Origin: Diacronema lutheri
Lineage: Eukaryota > Haptophyta > Pavlovophyceae > Pavlovales > Pavlovaceae
DNA length: 64,000 nucleotides
Assembly (NCBI GenBank): GCA_019448385.1
Contig: JAGTXO010000080.1
Coordinates: 1-64,000, forward strand
Reading direction: 5' to 3'
Every line of letters starts with the position of its first letter. The stretch's first letter is position 1. The notes beneath the pieces are model-generated. The model was not told the DNA's origin and ran no database searches. It was given only the letters and a program-made list of their open reading frames with translations. Position numbers and translations under genes: made by a program. Of the stretch, positions 1 through 8,115 are shown piece after piece.

Positions 1-133
1 GCGCCAATCCCCCCGTGCCCAACAAGTGCGGGCGTCAAATTGGTCCCTTCCCCTCCCACTTCCCCCGTGCCCACAGCAGGCTGCCACAAACGCGCAAGAA
101 AGGTGCCACAAACGCCTCCACCGCGCACCGCAC

Positions 134-404
134 CATTCGTTCGCGATCACAAGCGAGAGCCCGCCGTTCATGTTACGCTGATACACGCCGTCGACCATCT
201 CCGCCTTACCACCCGCGCCACCGCACAGTCCCATGCGGCGATGGTGCTCCATGGCGCTCATGAGGAGCGCCGGTGCGGGCTTGCCGCGGCCGCCATTGCT
301 GCCGTCGCCCATCGTGCGCGTCCCCCACCGGATCCGGACGGCCGCGTCGTCACCCGCAGCATGGAGGTCGACCTGTTGATCGCGCGGGACGGGCGAGGGC
401 AGGA

Positions 405-441
<37 letters not shown>

Positions 442-2642
442 ACAGCATGGCGTGGGGGCAGCGGGCCGAAGGCAGCGCGCGCGCTTGAGCGCGAGGTCTC
501 GCGCGACCGCCCGTCCGTGTCCTGCCAACGACATCGACATCTCGTTGCGACACATCCCCCCCCCCCCCCCCCCCCCCCCCCTTGGCTCTCTGCCCTGTCT
601 CCTCTGCTGCGCGCCCGCACCTCCGCACTGATGGGGTAGGTGACTGCATGGGCTTCGAGAATGTCTGCGAAGATGGGCGGCTCGGGGTCGGCAGGCGGGC
701 TCTTCCTGCAGTGGTGCGCTGAGCGGCCCAGTGTGCAGTTGTTGGTCAGTGCGGCGCGCCAGACACCGTCAGACAGTGGCGCTGCTGCTTGTAGGAGGGC
801 ACCGTCTGTCTGGCATCCGACCTGCGGATCGGGTACGCACGAGCGGGGATGTAGGAGGTGGGCGGGGGGGGGGGGGGGGGGGGGGGGCAGCACCATGCAG
901 CGCGGAAATGTGAGGGTGCGGGGGGGGGGGGGGGGGGGGGGGGGGTTAGTCAACGCAAGTGGATAAAAGGACGCAACCAACCCGAGCAGACAGTGAGCCT
1001 CTCGCGTCTGCGCGCGCGCTGACTGTCTGCACCCCCACACTGCTCGCGCTTCCGCGCGCGCACGGCCGGTCCGGGCGGCGAGGGAGTCCGGGTGCGCAAA
1101 GGCGGGGCGGGAAGAGCACACCTCGACCTCGTGCGAGCTCCACACTACCCACGTTTCGTCCGTCTCGACGAGGACGAATTCAAACCTGCGCCCGCGGAAC
1201 TTTCCGGGACACACGCCCGGCTCGCCATCGACCGCAAAGCCAACCTGCCGTGTGCAGCGGGCGGCAACGCGCGGCGCGCACGCGGTGTCGGCCGCGCCAG
1301 GCGCACGCGGTGTCGGCCGCGCCAGGCGCGCGCGGTGTCGGCCGCGGCGCGCGCGGTGGCGAGGGTGTGCAACGGCCAGGCGCACCCGGCGTCGGGCGTG
1401 CCCGCGCGAGCCGCCGGCGATCGACGCACGGGGCACGCCCGACAGCGGGCAGTCGCACCCCCCCCCCCCCCCCCGTGCGTCTGCCATTGTGCGGGTGCCC
1501 CCCCCCCCCCCCCCGCCATCGTGCGTCCGCCATCGTGCGGGTGCGTACGCAGGCGGTGCGCTGGGGCCCCGCTCTGCGCCCCGCGACGCGCGCCGCGTCG
1601 TCCGGCCGCGCCGCAGCGCCGCGCCGCGCGGCGCGGCGCAGGGCCGGCGCGGGCCTGCGCGGCGGCGTCCACCTGCGGGTCCAACGACTGGGCGCTGTCG
1701 AAGAATGGCGTCGTGCCCCTGTACTCCATCGTCAGGTACGGGCTGCCGCGCACGATGGGCGCGTGCGCGTGCGGGCCCGCGCCGCCAGCGCCGGCGTGCG
1801 CCGTAGGCGCCGCCGCGGTGCCCTCCCACTCGAGCGAGACGCTGAGCGCGTCGCTGCGCGCGACGCGGTGGCCGGTGCGCACGTCCGACGCGCCGAGCGT
1901 GACGAACGAGATGGTCGAGTCGAAGCCGTTCTCGATCTGGTTGGCCTGCGCGAGCACGAAGGGCAGGCCCGCCGAGATGCCGCGCTTTGCAGGCCAGAGC
2001 ACGTACCTGGAACGGTGCGCGCCAACCCACCGTTCGGCGCAAGCACGCACGCGGCGTACACGTGGGATGAGGCGGCGCGCGCGGCGCGCGCGCGCGCGTG
2101 CAGACCAAGCGTCGTGTGCGGGGAGGGGCGGGCGCGCGTGGCGCGCGCTGCACGACGCGGCACACGAGGGCGTGCAGCCGCGGAATGCGGAATGCGCGCG
2201 CCACCAGCGGCAGGGCCGGCGGCGCGCGCGCCACGCGGCGGCGCAGACGAGGCCCGGCCGCGCCCAAGCGCCGCCAGCATGACGGTGCGCAGCAGCTCGC
2301 GGCAGCTGCTCCGCAAGATCGCCCACCCCACGCCCACCGCGGCGCGACGCGCGGCGCGCGCGCGCGCGCGCACGGGATGGCAAAGCCGTTCGCGTTCTCG
2401 AGCTCGGAGGGGCCCTGGCCGAGGACAAAGTTGGTCCACCACGCGTTGGTCGGACGCGCGAGCGAGCCAGCGGCGTCAGGCGCGCCCTCCATCGCCGCCC
2501 ACCGGTCGGCCGCCGGCGCTTGCTCCTTGCCGCGCTTGACCACATCGACGCCAAGCTCCGCCGGGTTGAGCCGTGAGTAGGGCGCAACGCGCGCCGTGGC
2601 GCGCGTGGCGGCGAAGAGGAGTGCGCACACATGCGCGTGCAT
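134..2642 (-). CDS. GH81 endo-1,3-beta-glucanase, partial (3' end outside window)
   Basis: Glycoside hydrolase family 81 enzymes cut beta-1,3-glucans (laminarin-type storage or wall glucan). Exons read on the minus strand: 2642-2374, 2006-1673, 1244-1122, 821-621 and 372-about 134; phases close across each junction. The start ATG at 2642 gives a signal peptide (MHAHVCALLFAATRATA), so the enzyme is secreted or vacuolar. Family blocks seen: RPTNAWWTNFVLGQG and NGFAIPYVLWPAKRG near the N-terminus, GSPYLTMEY, RFEFVLVETDETWVVW, EAHAVTYP, and VRIRWGTRTMGDG followed by ALLMSAMEHH. The catalytic C-terminal part lies beyond base 1. All four introns have GT donors and AG acceptors and contain poly-C or poly-G tracts. 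Family assignment is from remembered GH81 motifs; confidence in the fold is good, in the last exon end modest. Confidence 0.82.
406..581 (-). repeat. Complementary homopolymers in GH81 intron 4 (G26 then C34 on sense strand)
   Basis: On the plus strand there is a C run at 556-581 and a G run at 406-439. On the sense (minus) strand this is G26 followed about 116 nt later by C34, close to the acceptor at 373. The two runs could pair in the pre-mRNA. Confidence 0.9.
864..954 (-). repeat. Two sense-strand poly-C tracts and branch-like motif in GH81 intron 3
   Basis: G runs on the plus strand at 864-887 and 920-945 are C24 and C26 on the sense strand of the intron 822-1121. Immediately upstream of the C26 run the sense strand reads GTTGACTAAC (945-954), an excellent branch-point candidate, so the C run acts as the polypyrimidine tract. 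Confidence 0.8.
1458..1514. repeat. Two C17 runs in GH81 intron 2 (G on sense strand)
   Basis: C runs at 1458-1474 and 1498-1514 flank a short CGTCTGCCATTGTGCGGGTG-type spacer that also recurs just downstream. The intron spans 1245-1672 and is otherwise a CG dinucleotide-rich sequence with repeated GTGTCGGCCGCGCCAGGCGC-like units (about 1280-1360). Confidence 0.85.
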
Positions 2643-2796
2643 GGCGCGGCCTGCGGGGGCTGAGCGACCTGTGCCGCGCCTACGCCGCCGCCCAGAGCGC
2701 CTGGGCGAGCGTGACCGCTTCGGAGGGATCCCGCGCTCTCTCCGACGTCGTGCAGCGCTCAGAGCCGATTTTGAAAACGGCCTGTCGGATGCCGGT

Positions 2797-3483
2797 TCAG
2801 TTCGAGGGCCGGTTCTCGCTCGACGAGCGCGGGCGCGCGGCCGGCGCGGCCGGCGCGCCGCCCTGCTGCTGGCCTTCGCCCGCCACCAACTTGTACGCGA
2901 GCGTGTCGATGAAGGAGAGGTATTCGGCCGCGGAGATGCCCGGGCACCACGTGTCCGCGAGCTCGAAGAGCGAGTCGAAGAGGCGGCCGTCGTCGAGCAC
3001 GTCGGTGCCCTTCGAGTCCGCCGCCCAATCCTCGGCAACGATCCGCGCCACCTCCGCCTCGCCCACCTGCGCGCCCATCAAGACGCGCACGATCGCGCCG
3101 TGCACGCGCGCGTACTCGGCGTGGCCGACGTGACCGTCTGCGTCGAGCCGGTAGACCTGGTGGGCGAAGCGGCGGACGGCGTCGATGAGGCCCGGGTTGG
3201 TGCGCAGCCGCTCGCGCATCCCAAGCGCTTCCTCCGTGTACATCGACTCGTCGCGGTCGAGCCAGTAGGGCGTGCGGCTCGCGGCGCGCCGGCTGTGGTC
3301 AAAGATGTCGAGCACGGCCGGGTGCGTCTTGAGCTGCGGCGGCAGCTTGTATCCGCCACCCGTGCGCCGCAGCTCGCCCGACGCGCTGCGCGCCGGCGAG
3401 AAGGCCGCCCCCTCGCGCGGCTCGGCTCCCGCCCTATCGTTCCCCGCCCGCAGCCCGCCGCCGGGCGACAGCGAGGCGGTCAT
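2797..3483 (-). CDS. EF-hand protein with FELADxW motif
   Basis: Single exon, 228 residues from the ATG at 3483; an upstream in-frame ATG near 3570 would add an Ala/Arg-rich leader but would bring the start within about 45 bp of the divergent gene. Near residue 111 YRLDADGHVGHAEY is a good EF-hand loop (D-x-D-x-H-x-G-x-x-x-x-E/Y type). Around residue 168 it has DSLFELADTWCPGISAAEY, a motif that recurs as FELTDLWTEGAEELEY in the large protein at 26695-31095, so the two share a domain. Such proteins are common in flagellated protists but I do not know a defined function; calcium sensing is an inference. The C-terminus is a Gly/Ala/Pro tail. The gene sits head-to-head with the glucuronokinase fusion. 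Confidence 0.7.
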   Translation of the reverse strand: MTASLSPGGGLRAGNDRAGAEPREGAAFSPARSASGELRRTGGGYKLPPQLKTHPAVLDIFDHSRRAASRTPYWLDRDESMYTEEALGMRERLRTNPGLIDAVRRFAHQVYRLDADGHVGHAEYARVHGAIVRVLMGAQVGEAEVARIVAEDWAADSKGTDVLDDGRLFDSLFELADTWCPGISAAEYLSFIDTLAYKLVAGEGQQQGGAPAAPAARPRSSSENRPSN

Positions 3484-3610
3484 GGGGCAGAACTTTCCCG
3501 TTGGCGTCGGCACGGGCGAAACGGCCGCGCGCAAAAGGCGCGCGGCCGCGCACAAAAGGCGCGCCATCGTAGTCGGCAAGTTGCGGAGCGCCGAGGGCAC
3601 GCACGGAGCG
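3484..3610. promoter_or_regulatory. Divergent intergenic promoter region
   Basis: 127 bp between the ATGs of the EF-hand protein (-) and the glucuronokinase fusion (+). No TATA box is visible; it holds two GGCGCGC-AAAAGGCGCGC copies (about 3526-3562), which may be a regulatory repeat. Confidence 0.4.
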
Positions 3611-6529
3611 ATGAGCGACGAGCGCCAATGGGCGGCGGTGATTCTTGCGGCGGGGTACGGCTCGCGCCTGCAAAAGGACATTGAGAACGACCCGTCCAAG
3701 TCCTTTGATCACCTCCTCGGCCAGCCCAAGGCGCTCCTCCCCGTCGGCGGCGTGCCTCTGCTCGTGCGCGCGGCCGCGCGTGGCGCGCGCCGTGCGCCGC
3801 GCCGCGCACGGCGCGCCCGCCCGTGACCCGCGCACCCGCCTGCCTACTCGTCTGCCGCGCGCGCACCGCTCGCGTCGCGCGCGCGCGTGCCCAGGACCAC
3901 TGGCTGCGCGCGTTCCGCGAGGCGGACGGCAAGGTCGGGCCGGTGGTCGTCGTGACGAACGAGCTCTTCCACCGGCAGTTCCAGGAGTGGGCCGTCTCGC
4001 GCGGCCTCGGCCGGAACGCCGTGCTCAATGATGGCACGACGGCCAACGAGAACCGACTCGGCGCGTGCGCAGACCTGCAGCTCGCGCTCACCGCCAAGGC
4101 GGACGTGCTCGGCGACCGCGACATCCTCGTCGTCGCGGGCGACACGCTCTTCTTCCAGGACTTCTCGCTCGGCGCCTTCTTGCGCGCGCTGCCCGACGGC
4201 CGCTCAGGTGTCGTCACCTACCAAGTGGGCTCGGACGCCGAGACGCGCAAACGTGGCATCGTGCGTGCGCGCGCGCGCGCGCCGCGCAGCCTGGGCGGCG
4301 GCCTGGGCGGTGGCCTGGGCGGCGGCCTGGGCGGTGGCCTGGGCGGCGGCCTGGGCGGTGGCCTGGGCGGCGGCCTGGGCGGCGGCCTGACGCGGCGGCC
4401 TGACGCGGCGGCCTGACACGGCGGCCTGACGCGGTGCGCCATCGATCGTCCATCCGTGCGCGTGCGCGTGCGTCGCGACAGGTGGAGGTGGACGGCACGG
4501 GCAAGGTGACGCAGCTGCTCGAGAAGCCCGAGCCGAGCGCGACCGCCTCCCGCTCCGCCTGCCCGGCCTTCTACGCATACCGCAGCTCGTGCGTGCCGTT
4601 GATCGGAACCTTCTTGGAAGCGAACGCGGCCGCGCCGCTCGAGGCGAAGGACGCGCCGGGGCAGCTGCTCGCCTGGCTCGTCACGCGCACGGACGTGCAC
4701 GCCGTCCCTGTCTCCGGCCGCTTCGATATTGGCAATCTATCCCAGTACCGTGACACACTCGCCTTTTACGCGCAGACCCTCGATGCAAACTTGCGCCCGC
4801 ACGCCGGCGCGGGCGTGGTGGTCGGCCGCGCGTGCGCGCGCGCGGCAATCGCGGGCAACCCGAGTGACGGCTTTGGCGGCAAGACCCTTTCCTTGCTCGT
4901 CGCCAACTACGCGGCGTCCGTGACGGTGCGCGCGTCGGAGCGCGTCGTCTTCGTGCCGCACCCTGAGTACGACAAGGGCGACGAATTTGCGTCCATGGGC
5001 GAGCTGCTGCTGAGCACCGAGCTGAACGGGTACTATGGCGGGCTTCGGCTGCTCCGCGCCGCAGCCAAGCGCTTCGCCGCGCTGTGCGAGGCGGCGAATG
5101 TGCCGCTTGTGTCCAACTTCACGATGAGCTATGAGACGAGCATTCCGCGCATGGTGCGTGCCCTTTCCCCTTCCCCCTTCCCCCTCCCCCATTTCCCCTT
5201 CCCCCCTTCCCGTCTCCCCTCCCCCCTTACCCCCTTACCCCCTTACCCCCTTACCCCCTTACCCCTTCCCCCCTTCCCCCCTTCCCCCCTTCCCCCCCCG
5301 TTTCTCCCCTTTTCCCCTTTCCCCCTTTCCCCCTTCCCCCTGGGCACCTGCCTGGGCCCTGCCCCTGGAGCACAACGCCTGCCTGCCGCCCCCCCCCCCC
5401 CCCCCCTTGCCCTTGCCCTTGCCCCGCCCCGCCCCGTCACGCGCTTTGGCACACGTCACGCCACACTGCATGGCACCGCACAGCGTCCCGCCCGCCCCCG
5501 CCCCGCCCCGCCCCGCCCCGCCACACCACACCCCGCCCCGCCCCGCCCCGCCCCGCCCCGCCCCGCACCGCACCGCACCGCACCGCCCCGCACCGCCCCG
5601 CACCCTCCGCACGCACACCGTCGCCCCGCACCCGCGCGCGCTTTCGCCACCGCCCGCGCGCATGCACAGGTCGGCCTCTCGGGCTCCTCTGCAATCATCA
5701 CCGCCGCGCTCCGCGCGTTGCTCCAGTTTTACGCGCCCGCGCTCGGCGACGGCGGCCCGGCGGCGCTGCTCGCGCGCCTCGGGCTTGCGGACCACGACGT
5801 GCCCCAGCTCGTGCTCGACGTTGAGGCTGCCGAGCTCGGCATCACAGCCGGACTCCAGGACCGCGTTATACAGTGGTACGCGAGCCGCCGCCGCCACCGC
5901 CGCTGCCCCGCCGCAGAGTTCACCGCCCAGCCCCGCCCAGCCCATCGCGGAGCCCACCGCGGAGCCCACCGCTCGTCCCACGGCTTGTCCGGCCGCTTAT
6001 CCCATCGCTCATTGGCCCTCCGCCAAGCCAACCGCATGTCACGCGCCCCCCCCCCCCCCCCCCCCCCCCCCCACAACCCAATCCCCTCCCCTTTCCAAAT
6101 TGAAAATGCGCGCCCCTAGGTATGGAGGCCTCGTGCTCATGGATTTCTCGCCCGGCACTCCGCGCGGCGCGGCGTACATGCGCATGCCCGTCGCGCTCCT
6201 GCCGCCGCTCTATCTCGCCTTCAACACGCGTTTGCTCGGCGACTCGGGCAAAGTGAGTGCTCCCCACTGCATGCCCTCACGTCCACTGTTCCAACGCGAC
6301 CCGCCCATCCCCCTCCCCCCCCCCCCCCCCCCCCCTCCCGTCGGGCAAAGTGAGTGCTCGCCCTCACGTCCACTGTTCCAACGCGACCCGCCCAACCCCC
6401 CCCCCCCCCCCCCCCCCTCCCGTCGGGCAAAGTGAGTGCTCCCCACTGCATGCCCTCACGTCCACTGTTCCAACGCGACCCGCCCAACCCCCCCCCCCCC
6501 CTTTTCCCCCCCGGGCACGCAAAGCCAGC

Positions 6530-6560
<31 letters not shown>

Positions 6561-7890
6561 TCCTCTCCCCTTGGCATCCAAAGCCAACGGGCGCCGCGAC
6601 CGACTCGCCCGCTGCCGCCCCAAATGCCACCCTACACAGCCCTGCACGCCCACCCACTCGCGCGCTGCCGCCAAATGCCACCCTACACAGCCCTGCACGC
6701 CCACCCACTCGCGCGCTGCCGCCAAATGCCACCCTACACAGCCCTACACAGCCCTGACCCACTCGCCCGCTGCCGCCAAATGCCACCCTACACAGCCCTG
6801 CACGCCCACCCACTCGCGCGCTGCCGCCAAATGCCACCCTACACAGCCCTGCACGCCCACCCACTCGCGCGCTGCCGCCAAATGCCACCCTACACAGCCC
6901 TACACAGCCCTGACCCACTCGCGCGCTGCCGCCAAATGCCACCCTACACAGCCCTGCACGCCCACCCACTCGCGCGCTGCCGCCAAATGCCACCCTACAC
7001 AGCCCTGCACGCCCACCCACTCGCGCGCTGCCGCCAAATGCCACCCTACACAGCCCTGCACGCCCACCCACTCGCGCGCCCACCCCGCCTCGCCCGACCC
7101 ACGCCATGCGCGACGCGCCAACGCCCGCCATCCTACCCGCGCCGACCGCCACGGCCCCGCCCCGCCCGCACCCGCCGCCAGGTCCACTCGCCCGTGCGCG
7201 CGCGCTTCGCCGACGGCGACCACGTCGTCGTCGGCGGCATGCGCCGCCTCGCGCAGATCGCCGACGAGAGCGCGGCCGCGCTGCGCGCCGCCGACTACGC
7301 GGCACTGTGCGACCTGATGGACGTGCGCGCGAGGCGGTGGCCGCTCCCGCCCTCGCGCCTCCCGTCGCGGCTGCCGCTAAGCTCGCCTGCTAAGCGCGCC
7401 GCTGCGTCCGCTTCACGCATCGCATGCCTGCCATCCCAGCACCCATCAATCCTTGCCCGCCCCCACCCCCTTCCCCCCTGCCTCCCCTGCCTCCCCTGCC
7501 TCCCCTGCCTCCCCTGCCCTGCAGGAGAATTTTGCCCTCCGCCGTAAGATGTACACAGACGCGGTCGTGGGCGAGCGCAACCTGCAGATGGTCGAGCTCG
7601 CAAAGGCGTACGGCTTTGCCGCCAAATTCACGGGCTCGGGCGGCGCGTGCCTGTGCCTGCGCCGGCCGGGTGCGGCGGGCATCGCAGCCGGCGCAGATGG
7701 GCGGCGCGCGCTCGAGCTCACGGCTGCGGACGAGGAGAAGGCGCGCCGCGCGTTCGCGGCGCTTGGCTTCGTCTTCGTGCGCGTCGAACTCGACACGAGC
7801 GGCGAGTCGGGCGGCGAGTCGACGGTGCTGAGCGCGCTTGATGGGGCCAAGCCGCCCGAGATTCGCGGCGCCGTGCTGCAGATCGACTGA
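3611..7890 (+). CDS. NTP-transferase / glucuronokinase fusion protein
   Basis: Seven exons: 3611-3763, 3895-4260, 4482-5153, 5670-5875, 6120-6252, 7182-7322 and 7525-7890; every phase closes, giving 678 residues. Residues 1-about 240 are a sugar-1-phosphate nucleotidyltransferase: [11 protein letters not shown], then [17 protein letters not shown] (across intron 1) and VVAGDTLFF. Residues about 265-678 match plant glucuronokinase (GHMP kinase): [38 protein letters not shown] (ATP loop, across intron 3), [20 protein letters not shown] (across intron 4), [13 protein letters not shown] and [11 protein letters not shown]. Known role: glucuronokinase makes glucuronate-1-phosphate from ATP in the myo-inositol route to UDP-glucuronate. 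I infer that the N-terminal domain supplies the pyrophosphorylase step, giving UDP-GlcA for glycans. Cytosolic; no signal peptide. Introns are full of repeats. Confidence 0.88.
4291..4395 (+). repeat. Intron 2 minisatellite, GGCGGCCTGGGCGGTGGCCT
   Basis: About five copies of a 20-bp unit (two 10-bp half units differing C/T) in intron 2 (4261-4481) of the glucuronokinase fusion, followed by decayed GACGCGGCGGCCT units to 4432. Confidence 0.85.
5154..5669 (+). repeat. Pyrimidine-only intron 3 with CCCCTTA and CCCCG tracts
   Basis: From 5160 to about 5345 the sense strand is almost pure C/T, including five CCCCCTTA units (5222-5262). A C18 run lies at 5389-5406 and CCCCG/CACCG tandem units at 5490-5605. 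The acceptor is at 5669. No gene is seen inside. Confidence 0.85.
6246..6500 (+). repeat. Triplicated splice-donor segment at start of intron 5
   Basis: GGGCAAAGTGAGTGCTC occurs at 6246-6262 (the true exon 5 end and donor), 6343-6359 and 6425-6441, each followed by CCTCACGTCCACTGTTCC and a C-rich run. The unit is 82-97 bp, so exon end plus donor were duplicated in tandem. Confidence 0.9.
6610..7085 (+). repeat. 51-bp minisatellite in intron 5
   Basis: About nine copies of a 51-53-bp unit containing GCCGCCAAATGCCACCCTAC and CACTCGCGCGCT; two copies carry an internal ACACAGCCCT duplication. It fills the second half of the 929-bp intron 6253-7181, after a C29 run at 6531-6559. Confidence 0.9.
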
Positions 7891-8012
7891 GTCACTGCGA
7901 CTGAATCACTGCGACTGAGTCACTGCAATTGAGTCACTGCGACGTTGCTGCGACTGAGTCACTGCAATTGAGTTGCTGCGTGCAATTGAGTTGCTGCGAT
8001 TGAGTCACTGCG
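7880..8012 (+). repeat. 14-bp repeat array directly after the glucuronokinase stop
   Basis: Nine or so imperfect copies of GACTGAGTCACTGC / AATTGAGTCACTGC start at the stop codon itself (GACTGA, 7885-7890). The rest of the convergent gap to the RIT1 stop (8013-8115) shows nothing else recognisable. Confidence 0.85.
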
Positions 8013-8115
8013 ACCGGTCATGGGGGGTCTCGGCCCTGGACTCGTCCTGGACCTCGCTCCGACCCCTCGGGCCTTGATTGCTTAATTTTACGACCCGGCT
8101 CGTACTCTCAGCCCC

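Noticed and set aside
959-2539. Long plus-strand open frame opposite GH81
   Set aside because: Arg/Ala-rich shadow caused by high GC; no motif, and the opposite strand has family-matching exons.
258-3038. One 926-residue minus-strand open frame
   Set aside because: It mixes true GH81 exons with intron translation (Arg/Pro/Gly runs); splice sites and family motifs show five exons in different frames.
5222-5262. CCCCCTTA units as a telomere or telomere-like insertion
   Set aside because: The order is CCCCCTTA, not CCCTAA or CCCTAAA, only five copies, inside a pyrimidine-rich intron.
6354-7547. Plus-strand 397-residue frame with CHPTQPCTP repeats
   Set aside because: It is the translation of the intron 5 minisatellite; it crosses the true acceptor at 7181.
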